Of a DNA stretch of 64,000 nucleotides, positions 15,600-28,519 are shown one piece after another. The notes beneath the pieces are model-generated. The model was not told the DNA's origin. It worked only from the letters and a program-made list of their open reading frames with translations, and made no database searches. The translations under genes and the position numbers were made by a program. The stretch spans positions 4,712,001 to 4,776,000 of the forward strand of contig OX419757.1 of the NCBI GenBank assembly GCA_948567375.1, in the 5' to 3' direction. This DNA is from Lunularia cruciata (Eukaryota; Streptophyta; Marchantiopsida; Lunulariales; Lunulariaceae). Numbering within the stretch: position 1 is the first letter of the stretch; every line of letters starts with the position of its first letter.

Positions 15600-16250
15600 A
15601 AACGATTTGCAGCGGGAAAACCAACCTGAATGCGCGACGCTTTCGTGCGGTAGCGCAGAGGAGGAAGAACTCGCGCAGACCTCAATCAGTGATAGGATTG
15701 ATAGCCCACAGAACGGCAAAGAAAGGAGCGAGGAACGAAAGAAAGGAGCTGCGCGGAGGACAAACGGGCGGGGAGCTTCTAACAAATGGAGCGCAGTGGA
15801 AGGGCTATAAGTTCGCGGGATGGACGGTATCGATCGTCAGCATCGACGGCCGCGGGGAGAGCGGTGAAGGGTCCAACGTTGAACCAACCCCTGACAAGGG
15901 AGGGGACCTTCCAACTGAGGAATCGAAATTTTAACTGATGGATAAATGGGCATCTCGTGAAATGAGCGGGAAGACTATCCCCGTTAGGTTCGGGCCAGCC
16001 CATCGGATAACTGTACTGCTTTTCATCTTCACACGAACGCTTGTCGTCGAAACAGCCCCGTTGCCACTTCGAGGAGAAGAGCCCCCCGCCCCCCCCCCCG
16101 GCGGCCGGTGAAGAGCGGGAACTTTTCCGCTGTCGTAAACCTTCAGCAACTCGACGTCAATCCTCTCTGCGCAACTTGGAGCAGCGCGGATTCTGGTTTC
16201 CGGCTCCTCCTGCAGCCGATTGATGTTACCGTTAAGACTTGACTTAGGCT
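15600..16250 (-). promoter_or_regulatory. GC-rich upstream region of beta-tubulin
   Basis: Composition rises sharply in G+C and CpG compared with the flanking AT-rich DNA. There is an unbroken C-rich run at about 16082-16100 (G-rich on the gene's strand, possibly quadruplex-forming). A TATA-like TTATAG lies on the minus strand near 15809. The position, just upstream of the only host gene, suggests the promoter; no element is proven. Open frames here on both strands look like chance products of GC richness. Confidence 0.45.
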
Positions 16251-16814
16251 TCAAATTTTGAATCCCGCATGATGTATTGATTATAATCTGCCGTCGTTGG
16301 TTGATGACTCCTCCAAACATTGATAGCATGTGGTCAAGTCTTGAAAATTGGAATACTTTCAAATTACTCTTTGACTATGAATCTCGAAATGAGATCTTTT
16401 GATACACTGTACAAGAACTTAGTTAGATCTGTATGTCGTGTGGACCTGAGTACAACCTTGTCATGTTCGCTAATTGGTTGAGTCCTCTTCCCATTAGAAT
16501 GTGTTACTTTCTATCTTTATGCATATTATGTCGATAATTTTACCCTAATTTTTGGATAAATTCGTATATTCCTTGTTAGCCTGCCAACCTGAACTAAATT
16601 TTTCACAGCAACCATGGGACTTGTCAGGATCGCGTTAAGCAGAATTTTTTTCAACAAGCTAGAATTTCAATCTCTAATTTTTTTCCGCACTTCTTTGCTA
16701 CAGTAGTAACCTCCATACTATATCCCAACTTGAGAGGATAGTTACGACTTGCATAGCACTACTTTACTACTTATATAGTAGTAAAGTAGATTTCTCATAT
16801 ATTCCTTATTGGGG
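16251..16814. other. Intergenic, no gene recognised
   Basis: Short AT-rich spacer between the tubulin upstream region and the non-LTR element. Cccaacttgaga at about 16726 resembles cccaacttgaga at about 20651 on the far side of the element and may be a relic of the target duplication. Confidence 0.4.
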
Positions 16815-17269
16815 CTCGAGTGTGGAGTTGCACGAGAGGAGAAGGAGAGACGTGAGATAATTTTGATATTTGCGGAGTGTTCTCTAGCATGTAGCAATCG
16901 AGTGAATAGTCAATTCTCTTCTTTTTTCAATTTCGGTTCCATTGGTACCTAGATCGAAGACTATGGAAAATAGAATAGAAAGTTACTAAGATTTTTAGCT
17001 TTTTTAGGGTTAAGAATGATCATTATACATTGAGAGTGATGGGTTGGAAATTTTCATTTCTAATCTCTTGGTTTTCATGATTAAGTTCCATATGAATTTA
17101 ATTTGAAAATTTTGGAGATGGAAATTGAAAGTTATGAGAATTTATAGATTTTAGGGTTTGGACAAATTATTTCTTATGTGAGTTGGGATGTGAGAGATTG
17201 TGGTTTTGCAGATATAGGGAGATATGGAGAGAAGTATCATGTGTTACTATCATTATTCTTGTGCTAGCC

Positions 17270-20200
17270 ATGGCTACACCTTCCCATGTGGGGTCGCTTA
17301 GAGCGGGTCGGGATACACCATGCCCGGTGTGTCACCGACGCTTTACCTCGCAAGGGGTAAAGACCCATGTGGGAAGGATGCACAAGGACGATGATTGGAC
17401 CACTTGGGATGCTCACGTGAGACGAGCGACCACATCGACTGCAGTGACACTCTGGATTACCCTAAACTTCTTTTATACATTTGTTGATCGTTCCAGGGAT
17501 ACCAATCGAGTCGTGGGAGTGGTTAGCTTCTCAGGCGGGTTGCATTTTGGGGTTATTTGAGACTAGTTTTCCATGTCCACGTCTATTCCATAGGCTACCC
17601 CACACACTACATGATGAGGCTAGACAGGCTTTTTGCCTACCACTGGATCGTTTGGCACGTGATCCCTTGGACGAGTTAGCGTGGTTCCTATTCCTCCTAC
17701 TCCCTCGATGGTGTCTTCATTATGCTAGAGGAGGACGCACGGGGCATAGAGAGGTGGCGGCTAGATTTCGTTGATTCCGAGCGAGGGATTGGGCAGCGCT
17801 TCAAGAGGAGTCTATTAGGGCTACACGATTTAGGAGACAGGCATCGCCACAGGATACCACAGATTCCACTCAATTACGACGATGTAGGACATTGGGTCAG
17901 GCAGGAGAGTTTAGTAGAGTAGCACGAGCGCTACATTCTTTGTCTATAGCGAGTCCTATTGATGAGATCATCACTTCCCTACACTCATTGCATCCTACAG
18001 CAGTAGAGGGACTACCACTAGAGGTCTTAGATTATCAGCCTGAGCAGCCTTTATGTCTTGATAGGTCGCTATTTGCACAAGCATTGTGCACTGCCCCTCG
18101 CCTTTCCTCAAGAGCCTTGTCAGGGATGGTTTATGAGCACCTTAGAGATTGCTTCCAGGTAGATGATCCTTCTAGTGGTTTTACCGAGTTGTTTTAGGTG
18201 GCTCCAGTAGTAGCGAGTGGAGACATTCTTATGTCTGTTAGTCGGGTCTTAGGTGCTAGTCGACTTCTTGCGATTGAGAAGGACACGGGAGGCATTAGAT
18301 CGATTGCTATTGGAGAGATCTTTTTGCATTTGGTCAGTCGTACCATTGTCCTTCAGCATCGTTCTCACTTTTGACAGCACCTTAGTCCACATCAGTTTGG
18401 AGTATCTACACCTGGAGGATGTGAGGCTATATCTCTAGGCATTAGAGCACTCCTAGATATCCATCCGGAGTGGGTTGTCCTACAGGTGGATGTTGAGAAC
18501 GCTTTTAATAGCGTCTCACGTGCATCCATCTTTAGAGAGCTTAGGGAGGCTGGTGGATCCTTGGCGAGTCTCATTCCTTTTGTGCCATCTTTTTATGGCT
18601 CTCTTACTTCCCTTTACTACCAGCATGGTGGTTCACAAGAAGGAGTCACCATCTTGGAGTCAGCTGTTGGTACACGACAGGGAAATCCTTTGGGGGGGCC
18701 CTTATTTGCCATGGCTCACTTTAGAGCTCTCCTATCTACTACTTTGGCCATGCCAGGTTGTGTATTTCCCTCCTTGGCAAATGATACACACATCGTAGGC
18801 CCTGTAGATCAGATTAGGCAGGCCTTTGACTACTTGACTACCGAGCTACATCTAGTAGGCTTGAGAGTCAAGGTGTCAAAGCGTAGGGTATGGTCCCCTT
18901 TAGGTATCCCTCCCCACCTTGAGCTGCCAGAGGGGTGTATCACATCCACATATGGACTTCGTGTTCTTGGAGTGCCAGTAGGATCGAAGGATTTCGTCAC
19001 ATGCTTCTTGGACGCTGCCCTTGCAGAGGATGTTCTCCATGTGGATGACCTTCCATTACTAGGAGATCCACAGGTGGCATTTGGTATACTCTCTTCCAAT
19101 ATTGCTTGTCGACCATCCTACCTCATTCGTATAGTTCCCCCATCACCATCTTTCCTATCACGTCTGAGAGCATTTGATAGGAGGATTATGGGAGTCTTTG
19201 GTGATATTATTGGACCAGGGACTTTTGAGTGTGTGATAGGGGATTTGGCACGTAGACAGACGGCTCTACCGATCTCATGTGGTGGGGTTGGCTTGCTTTC
19301 TATGGAGGAGATGGCACCTATAGTGTTTTTGGGTATTTGGGCTCTCTCGGCACCCCTACTTGCCTCTCGTTTTGTGGTTGCTGATAGGCCGGTTTTGGAG
19401 ACTTATGTGATAGAGGTGGAGGGAGGACCCTTTTCTCTCCAGGTGTTATTGCGGCAGACAAGAGATAGTCTATCCCCACGAGCACGAGAGGGTTTTCCAT
19501 CGTTTACTTCACTATTGTCAGATTGGACTAGAGGTCTACAGTCTTCCTTGATGGAGCGACAGTGTGAGCATATGCTACATTCTCTCTTAGTTGACTCGTC
19601 CATTCCTTAAGCTACTAGAGCACGTCTATGCTCTTGCTCCGGCAAGGGTGCAGGCTCATGGATCCTAGCTCGACCATGCATTAGGGCTTTCCGACTCGCA
19701 CCGGTTACTTTCTCTACAGCGATGAGGTTTTGCCTAGGTTTGGTCCACCCATCTGCATCTTCACTACTCACTTGTGAGTGTGGTTCTACACTAGATGCAG
19801 CGGCGGTCCACATGATATGGTGTCCTTTTGGAGGACAGAGGATAGCTACACATGATGCCATTAGAGACATAGTGTTTGCTATGGCACGAGAGAGTGGATA
19901 CTTAGCTTAGAGGGAGTGTTCGTATGCATTGCAGACAACACGTGTTAGGGCAGACTTATACTTGGTCCGAGATGATCAGGTGACAGTAGCGGATGTTGTG
20001 GTCACAGATCCTATGCGGGATACAGTATCAGAGGGAGTGATTACCCATCCCCCTGGATGGGCGGCAAGTGCAGCAGCAGGTCGCAAGGTCTCCAAGTATA
20101 GGGGCATGCAGCGAGGTCACCTCTTTGTTCCTCTAGCCTTGGAGTTATATGGAGCGATGGACACGACATTTGACACATTTGTCAGGGAGTGCGCGAGAGC

Positions 20201-20438
20201 TTATCATGTTAGGCGTCAAGGGGTACCACTCTCACTCTCATACTTTGTAGCTTACTTTAGACAGCGTGTGTCCATTGCTCTACAGAGTGCAATGGCTGGT
20301 GCAATCCATAGGAGAGCAATCACATTAGGTGATGTTTCTCCGGATGCTCCAGTTGTGTGTAGACCGTACGACTTGCATAGCTCAAATATCTTAGGTGCAG
20401 TAGGGCAGATTTCTCATACATACTCTATTTGGGCTTAG
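17270..20438 (+). pseudogene. R2-type polyprotein (ZnF-RT-RLE), inactivated
   Basis: The start ATG lies in GCCATGGCT, a good plant initiation context shared with the other long copy. A C2H2 finger follows (CPVC...HVGRMH, about 17318-17380). After a frame change near 17480-17515 the frame continues to the end through stops at 17772 (TGA), 18195 (TAG), 18372 (TGA), 19608 (TAA) and 19909 (TAG). Reverse transcriptase motifs are DVENAFNSV (A), GTRQGNPLGGPLF (B) and LANDTHIV (C), where the sister copy has LADDTHIV; so one catalytic Asp is lost here. Then come GLRVLGVPVGS, the CCHC knuckle (CECG...H...C, about 19780) and the nuclease (RADLYL, VADVVVTDP, KVSKY). The product would nick DNA and copy its RNA into the target. 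It is now dead. Confidence 0.82.
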
Positions 20439-20617
20439 CCCCATGTTACCTTTTTTGTCTCTCCCTTGTACGGCTTGATGGGGTCTTCCCATCCTTCATT
20501 TTTCCTACGCGGTCGCCTTTATGACTTATTGGGGCTTAGCCTCATTTTACTTCTTCTTTTCTCTCCCTTGTTCGGCTTGATGGGGTCTTCCCATCTTTCT
20601 TTTTTTCTACGCGGTCC
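20431..20617 (+). repeat. Tandem duplication of the element's 3' tail
   Basis: The roughly 87-bp tail (gggcttagcc, then a pyrimidine-rich stretch, cttgatggggtcttcccatc and ctacgcggtc) occurs at 20431-20517 and again at 20532-20617. The other two copies of the family have one tail only. A second short repeat, acttgagatgatgttattgaa, follows directly at about 20626-20677. Slippage or template re-initiation during reverse transcription is likely. Confidence 0.8.
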
Positions 20618-20677
20618 CCTACTTACTTGAGATGATGTTATTGAAATACTATTTCCCAACTTGAGATGATGTTATTG

Positions 20678-23430
20678 AAGCGGAAGCTTGACGAGGGATA
20701 GCGTGAGTTTACAAAAAAACCTACAATGAAGTTTAACTTTATGTAATAATGTTTTTTAATATTTTTCATTTATTTTTTATGTGACCTTGAGAAAAGTCCA
20801 TTATACAATTGAACGAACTTTGTCTAAATTTTGATTGTGACAGCAAGTTATGAAGATATTCATATATCGGAATCGGGAACTTGAAAGTATAGCATCTATA
20901 ATGGTTGTTGATATTTACAAAACAATTGTGTATTATATGTCCTATATTTAGAATATCACTTATAAAAATTTGGGTTTAGGAATGCTTGGAGTTCGGTTTG
21001 GAGCCTTTCCAAATAATACGGAAGAAACCCATGTTATGAAGGTGAAGACGAAGCAATTTAAGTATAAATTCAATGAAACTAGTGATATAAAGGGCGTGTC
21101 CATATCAATAATTTTAATAGATTTTCAATAACCCTTCCACTCTAAATAGATGGGAGGCCTCGTACATACAAGGAGCCCATTTTCTGAAGTTGTCTAAGGC
21201 GGATCCACCTCGATATTAGATTAAAGAAGCCAACGAAATAAATGTGCTTGCATGTCTACCTTGATATAACGGATTCTTAATCTAAAGTATATAAGTATTT
21301 TATGCAGAATTTGGTTTTAAATTAATTAATATAGAGACATATAAACATGGATATTTTTTTATATGAGAAATATAGTATATACAAATATTTTAAATAGTGA
21401 AATAACTATTTTATTTCCAGAAATAAATTATTTATTTACCACTCTTTGGTACTGTATCAAGAATTTGTATACAATACATTCAACAGGTTAAGAAAGTAAA
21501 ACCTCAATTTAAAACATATTGGCCACAGATATTCATCAATAGGATATTTCACTGCGTTCTATCTTGTCTTTCCTAAATCAGATCCAATCCATGAAGGAAT
21601 ATTATCCCTTGAAGGGATATCAACATGCAATCTCTTTTCCGTTTTGGTATAATCAATAAAAACTATTAAGGTTGAAAAGTGGTCAACGTTCTACATTATG
21701 TTTTGAAATGCTCGTCCTTAATTCAACATTAACATTTGTTTGATTTCTAGAGTTTTATCTATATCTGTATATAAACTAAATCAGCTCGGTTACTTTATAA
21801 AGGGATTTTTTAATATGCTAAATATATCATTGAAAAATAAAAGTTATCATTATATATGAAAATTCTTCCTCTATAAACAAGTAGAGAAGCAAGTGACTAA
21901 ATTATTAAGCTTCATTCTAATCTTAATCAGGCAAATTTACATCTACAATTGTATCAATCAAAATTAAGAATAAATATTTATTTATAGTAATAATACAAAA
22001 ATGTCAAAAGATATAATGACATTTTTTATTATTGAACAATGAATCTTTCTTAAATTATTTTCATTACTTTTGAGTTCTCCTTCTTGTCTTTATTCTCTTA
22101 TAACAAAACTATATAAATATATGTATATATGTATACTCATTCCACAAATCTATGACTTGTTTCCATTTCATCCTCTTTAACTTACTCTCTTTCTTTAAAT
22201 AGACTACGAGGCTAAAGAAACCATCACTAAGTAAGTACTTATACATTAAATATCCACGCGTCTGTCTAAAAAATTAAAATAAAGAAGATATCATTGGAGC
22301 TTTCTACCTTTGTCATCTTCATTGTCTGAAATTTTATTTATTTGCCGTTCTAGAAATGTAGGTTAAGGGTACTCGCTTGAGGTACAAAACGTCAATTTAT
22401 TTATCTTGACTAATCAAGCTAGATTAAAAATTAGCAAGCCCCACGTGGCTTTGAGAGAAGAAAATCCTAAACAAACCAACCAAGCTGGTCAGAAAATTAA
22501 AATAAACGTATTGTTTCTTAAAGGCAGTCATTAAGGCATGGACTATTTCTTGTTGATTGGTTGATGTCCACACTCATCATCCGGAAGCTAGCTTGAATCT
22601 TGATTAAAAACCTTCCATTTGGGTGTAATATGTTATTAAACTCCTCACCTCTCACTATAAATATTATATTGTATATGAATAGAAGAGGAATCACAACATT
22701 TGATTCGAATCTCATAACGGAGAGATCTTTATTTTTCACAAATATTTCCCCACAAGCATATATTGTATAGATTAGTTATGACACTAGATTCCATATGGAA
22801 ATTGTTACTAACCATTTTGATCTATATATTTCATGAATTATATTACTTAATATATTTATATTACTGTACCAATTTTTTAATTATTAACATAAACTCTAAT
22901 TAACTACAGTTTTATATTTTAAATTGATACATTTTATATAGATACATGTATAAAAGATGAAAGATTACTTTTATAATTTTTGTAATCTGAGATTAATTTA
23001 TACCCAATGATAATGAACAAGATATTCACTAATGACCAAGTAAATAAATGTACTTTTTATTACTAATATGATCAAAATGACTAACATCCAATTTTATTTG
23101 CATGATAATTTAATTAAAATAGTAACCAATATTTAAATTAAATTATTTTTTCCTTATGATATAATTACTAGATTAAATGAAATCATACAAAATCAAAGCT
23201 AAATAATTTATAGATAAATATAGCACTTTCATCATATGGATGATTGCATCATAAACATATCACACTTCTTTATTGACTTAATATATATTCATGATTGATA
23301 AATATGTAGTGTTATAATATAATAATACACTTTTTCATTACTTTTTTATCTAAGATAAAGATCATTTTATAATTATCTTACAACTAGTTGTGGTGATTCA
23401 ATATCAACCAAGTAGAACAGTAAAATGGTA
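20678..23430. other. AT-rich intergenic DNA, no gene recognised
   Basis: Strongly AT-rich, with no open frame carrying a recognisable motif on either strand and no clear repeat boundary. I see nothing here that supports an annotation. Confidence 0.55.
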
Positions 23431-23585
23431 AGTAGTAGATTGTTCCCACTACGATATGAGTAAAAATGACTACAATTGAAAAAAGTAACATAAATGGTAA
23501 TTCTTTATGAGTAGTATATTGTTCCCATGAGGATATGAGTAAAAAATGACTAAAGTTGAAGAAAGTATTGGAAATGATAATTATT
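23431..23585 (+). repeat. Two-unit tandem repeat, about 79 bp
   Basis: Units start at about 23431 and 23510. Both contain agtagtaNattgttccca, gatatgagtaaaaa, tgacta and a final aatgNtaatt. Divergence is modest. No function is evident. Confidence 0.7.
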
Positions 23586-23604
23586 GATTGTTTGTTTGTT
23601 TAAC

Positions 23605-24072
23605 TTCTTGCAAATGAATCACTCCCAAAAGAAGGTAGTGTCATCTCCTTGTGATGCACTACAAAAAAAGAAAACTATAATGATTTTCACTACAAATCTA
23701 TTCCAAATTGTTCTTGAATGCGATGGTTCACTTCACATCAAAAGTCCCTTCCATGTTGAAGAGCACTTCACCCTAAAGGTCAGTTCTGCCCAAGAGGTTG
23801 TTCACTCCAAAGGTTCTATCATTCTCATGACTATGATTTGATGACTACATACTACCCTTCCTTAAAGGTACAATTCCAAAGGAGTCATGGAATTGATTGA
23901 TTGATTGACTTTTTGATTTTGTGATACTTTCAATGCTTTAGGCTATCCAAAACCCTTCCATGCACTGCCTAGCTTCTTCAAAATCCTAAGGATCAAACAC
24001 CTTAGACAAGTGTGAATGTCTCCTTATACTCAAGCACTTGAGTTCCTACTTTGAGGTTCCTCACTTCAACTT
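23605..24072 (+). repeat. Dispersed repeat, copy in plus orientation
   Basis: This segment is the diverged reverse complement of about 29255-29712. Shared stretches include actcccaaaag, ttcactacaa, ctacccttcct, tttcaatgctttag-like and aagtgtgaatgt. The pair encloses the short LTR element at 26.9-29.1 kb. It may be two oppositely inserted copies of an unrecognised repeat, or arms of a larger inverted structure. Confidence 0.6.
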
Positions 24073-26896
24073 GATAAAAAACATACATGCAATTAGGCAA
24101 AGTGTAGACAATCAATACCAAGTATCACGAAGTACATTGGGTCAAATTTCTATTTTGTGATGACAAGATTCAATGGCTAAGTGAAATGATAGAAATTCTC
24201 TAATTACACTTCATCACTCATTGCTAATCCTAACTTATCCTAATATGCATAATTAAGATTTGCCTATGTATCTACAATTAGGTTAGATACTCAATCTTGT
24301 TGTTTACTCTTATAAATTTTCATCCCAAAGATCTTTGGCTACAAAATTGTCCTACTATGTTGAAGGTGTCCTTGGCTAAAGGTATCTTTTGTGTTGGAGG
24401 TCTATTCCACCCCAAGTTGTCATAGTTCATAAGTTTCTTACACTTAAAACCATTATGTTATCTACAGTTGGTTAGGTATTCCCTTTGTCATAAGAACCTA
24501 TTGCAAAAAACTACCTTCACTTCTATAAATCTTAAATAACAATTCAGCCCTACTTGTATAATTTGCTAATGTCATAAGCAATGTATTGATTGAGTCTTGA
24601 AACTTATGCATGGTGTGTACTTTCAATCGGTCCAAGAGTTGGACAAGCCTCTTGTTTGTATAGACCTTGGCTTCCAAGGCATAGATCCATGCCTACAACT
24701 CCCATAGTTTAATTTGGTGTGGTCGTGCTTGGACTACCTCCTCTACAATGTTGACCATCTGCTCCCTTACCTCCTCCATCCAAAAAGAGCTTGTGTTCTT
24801 TCTTAGCATCTCTTAGCTTATCCCAATCTCCTTACAATGCTTATAACCTAGTCTTGAACCAGCCATCTGGTTGATATTGTAAGAGGAGAGTAATAAATCT
24901 ATCCATGCAAGTATCTTTGTCTTCTCTTCCTCCAAGTTTGCCCAAATAAACTATAATTTGGTAATTACCTCTTCTTAGATTTAGATTCCATCGGTCATCT
25001 TCTCCTCTTCCTTCTTCTTAGTTTGTCTTGCATATCCTTGAATTAGCTAACTAACTCAATGCAATACTTAACTCATCCATACTCAACAATGACTACACTC
25101 ATATGTGCTACATCCAATTTATTGTGGATGATGACCACCTCCTTGTCCCTTTGCTCATAATTGCACTTTGAACTCATGTTGTTGTTGACTCTACGTAAGA
25201 AGAAGATCCTTCTTCTATTGTTGCAAATTTCAAAGATTTTCTTTGTACTTGCTCTGAGTTCTTCTTCTTCTCCTTCTTCCTTCAAGCGAAAAGCTTCCTA
25301 CATTAGGTTATTTTTTCTACTGTCCTTTGGTGGTGTACAAGGATATTGACTCTGGTTAGTTCCTCTTGAGCCTTCACCTTCTCCTTATGAATGTCCTAAA
25401 TAGTCTAATGTCAATCATAATCAGATAGTTAGTGATCTTTCCATGTAATTCTTGATAAACATAAAGAATCTATTCCATCATCTCCAATGTTAATCCCATG
25501 GTACGGATAACTTGGAGATGGGTACCCTCTCAATCTACTACATCCCTTCCTTGCTTGGTGCATCTTCTACCTCTTGTCCTTGTTGTTTCAACATTTTGCT
25601 CTTGTCCTTCTCAATCTTGATGAGGAATATTGGTTCTTTGTCCTCCTACACTCCTTTATGGTTGTATGTTGGGTCTTTGGCTTTGTCTTGGTCCTTGTTT
25701 TCATCATGGATGGATCCTTTAACCCCAAATACTTCTTTGGCCTCAAGTACTCTATCCCTATTGTTCTTCAACCTTGGAGGTTCCACTTTGTCTTTGTGCA
25801 CTCCTTCTTCTTCCTTGTGCCTAATGGCTTTGCTTCATTATCATGTTTTTATTGAGTACTTTCATTGTGTTTGGCATGGAGATTCTCTTTGTCTTCTTCC
25901 ATAACTTGGACCATTGCTACTAGGTCAGATTGACCATCTCTTCCTTCATCTTTCACCTCCCTATTTGAAGATATGAAAATCTAAGAGAATGACCCCTTTT
26001 TGGTGGTGCTAACATTATTGTCTTGGTCCTCAATGTTCTCCTCCATGGTAGAATATTTGGTGACTTGGATCTTCATTGCCTTTTTGGCCTTCACCTTTGG
26101 CCTAGCACATGCAGTCTTCCTCTTCTTCTTGTAGCTCAAATTATTATCTATTTCCTCTAGTGGGACCAATATCACCAAGCCAGAAAATTTGGCATTAATG
26201 AGTTCATATTTTTTACATCTCCTTCCACCTCCAGATGGGTGGAAAAGTATCCCTTGGGTGAAAGTTTGAGAACTTCTTCCTCTCCTCCTAAGTTAGCAAC
26301 TTCATTCCTATGTAGAAATGTATGATGAAGAGAGCTAGGTGGGTTACTCTGCCTCCTTGTTCATGTCCCAAAATAGTTCCCAATTGTGTTTATAAAACAT
26401 ATGTGCCCAATTTATTGGCCTTCCTTTCTACAAGTACACAATGAAGATGGCATGGTTGTTGCTTAAGTAAGTCATCCACTTTGACTTGAACAACGTCATA
26501 ATTACCTTTGGAGAGGGTCTTTGTAACCTCACACTTGCCATCCATTGTTGGTCTTCTCATCCTTGAACATGGCTTTCAACATTTCCTCCATACTTTCATC
26601 TGGGCAAGGCTATTGTGTATCTAGTGTATGATCACCACCAAGGTTGAACTTTTGCTACCTAGAACATCTTGCCAGCCATGCATTGTTGGTCCTTCTATCA
26701 TGGAACAAGGCTTTCAACCCCTTGCCTCCATACTTTTATCTAGGCAAGTCCATTAGGTATCTAGTGTATCACCACCACCAAGGTTGAACTTTTGCTACCA
26801 AGAAGATCTTGCCAATTCTCCTTTGTCCAAGCCAAGACATTCTTTCTTAGATTTCACATTCCTAAATCCTTATTATCTCTTATTTCATAGAGCATG
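24073..26896 (-). pseudogene. Degenerate coding relic, charged and helical, unknown
   Basis: The minus strand reads protein-like stretches broken by many stops and frameshifts. Examples are a lysine-rich block near 26178-25981 (YKKKRKTACARPKVKAKK), a stretch near 24930-24800 (MDRFITLLLQYQPDGWF) and another near 24790-24520 (WMEEVREQMVNIVEEVV; KRLVQLLDRLKVHTMHKF). Composition is charged and predicted helical. I do not recognise the family. It could be the additional 3' open frame that some plant Gypsy elements carry; a similar charged region follows element A's integrase at 40.4-41.6 kb. No function is claimed. Confidence 0.35.
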
Positions 26897-27457
26897 TGTA
26901 ATACCATTAGCTAGACATGTTATCTAAAGATTGAAATTGGATTGGTAATATCTAGAGGGATGTTATATATGATGGTCTTAGTAGACTAGATAGAGATGTT
27001 ACCAAAATAGTACTTCTACTAATAGAGTAGAGGTTGAAAACACTAAAAATTTCAAAGTCACTTTTAGACAAACTCCTTTCCTTTTAGGAGAAAAATTTGT
27101 TGCCTTTTCCCCCTTCATATCATCTAGAGTTTTCCAACGGTACTTCACCCATGCTTTTATGAGCTTCTTATATGAAGATTCCTTAAATATTCTCTTTGGT
27201 CAAACTTGTTTGACCAACCAGATAGGACAAGGATTGACATATCACCCATCCATATATCTAAATCTAAGGGTAGAGTTTGTTGACATGTCACCAATCCATG
27301 TATTTGATCCAAGGGTGGAGCTCCCTTTGAGGGGATCCTCTTTGCTATATAATAAAGACAAGGTTCTCCTTTGGGGCACCAAGGTATTGAAGGTTGAAGC
27401 CTTGTGCTTCTTCTCTTGTATTTCTCTTGGAGGTTTTCCTATCCTTTGAACATTACA
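26897..27457 (+). repeat. LTR of family D, left
   Basis: Starts TGTAATACC and ends ATTACA. It aligns with 28520-29101 and with copies at 62521 and 63298, which fix the start. A TATA-like ctatataataaag lies near 27345. Length is about 561 bp. Confidence 0.75.
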
Positions 27458-28519
27458 TAATGTTTTTTATACTTGGAATGAAAAGAATAGTAAGTAGAAG
27501 GGGAGAGAGGAGCATGAACCTATACAAGGAGGAAGCAAAGAAAATAAACACACTTGTATAGGAAAACTTTGAGATGAAGAGATAGAACACCTCCTATAGG
27601 AATAGAATTCAAAAGAATACAACTCAAGGAGCTCTACAAATGGAGAACAAGAACATGCAACTTGAGTACAAAGACAACCTAAGAGCCATGGAGGAAGAAG
27701 TGGTGAGCATTTTTTGTGAGTTAGAAGGCTCCAAATTTTTGGATTGTGACCTTGGAGCTACATATAGCCAAGTACCACAAGGAGGTTGTTTCCTAGTTGG
27801 AGCTCTTGGCCAAAGAAGTGAAGAGAGTGAAGGAGGGGAAAGAGTTAGCTCAAATCCAAATACAAGAAGGAATCAAGATGAAGACCACATAGAGGATGAG
27901 AAGCAAAAGTTGAGCCAATAGTTGGTGGAAGGTAAGGGTCACTTTTCAAGTATGATGAAGGAAGAAAGGTAACTAAATGCAACAAAAGAAAAGATCCATC
28001 AACTCAAGTTGTAGGTCCAAAACTTGGAGGAAGAACATATGAAGAAGAAAAAATGTAGAAAATAATGATTAGACTAGAGAGCATTTGGATATGAAATTTA
28101 TAAAAGTTTGTGAGATCTATCTACTAGAAATAGTTGGATATGTGGATGAAACCAAACTTCTCCTCATGAATTGTAAAGGCAAAGGTAGTTCTTTGTATTA
28201 GAGCACCTACCCAAGGGTACTTCACTCAAAGTAGAGGTAACCCAAAGTCCTTCTTAGATGTAGAAATTACTTAATTGCAGCCATTCTTTGTTATAAGCAT
28301 TTCAAGAGGAAGGCCTTTGGAGTTATATACAAATTTGATGTTGTGCAAGTCTTTGAGTTGTAAGTCATAAGTGTTAAAAATTCAATTTGATTATAGGGAA
28401 GACCTAACACTTCCCTTGACACATCTAAGGAGCATAATCAACTTAAATACAATTAGGATAAGATAGGATTAAAAAATTAAGTGTGTGATGTGGATAAAGG
28501 TAAGAGATTACCAATAATT
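27458..28519 (+). mobile_element. Internal region of short, pol-less LTR element
   Basis: About 1.06 kb lies between two directly repeated LTRs and has no protease, reverse transcriptase or integrase motif. The plus strand reads one charged coiled-coil-like frame (27640-27921) that continues past stops with IHQLKL and VQNLEEEHMKKKK. The whole unit (26897-29101, 2.2 kb) is therefore a non-autonomous LTR element of TRIM/LARD type, or a deletion derivative. No convincing primer site follows the left LTR, and flanks gcatg and gaagt do not match as a target duplication. Confidence 0.6.

Larger units (their letters stand above)
16815..20617 (+). mobile_element. R2-type non-LTR retroelement, near full-length copy 2
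   Basis: About 3.8 kb, homologous along its length with the copy at 33.1-36.7 kb and, at its 3' end, with the fragment at 7545. Homology between the two long copies starts near gtgtgga (about 16819 and 33090), with a 450-bp leader before the first ATG. One potential protein of just over 1,000 residues follows the order C2H2 finger, reverse transcriptase, CCHC knuckle, restriction-like endonuclease, then a short 3' tail. This is the layout of R2/R4/CRE/Utopia-type elements, which usually choose specific targets. I recognise no target gene in the flanks. Confidence 0.85.

Noticed and set aside
15569-16362. Open frames on both strands in the GC-rich region upstream of tubulin
   Set aside because: Few stops are expected in GC-rich DNA; no conserved motif; they overlap each other.
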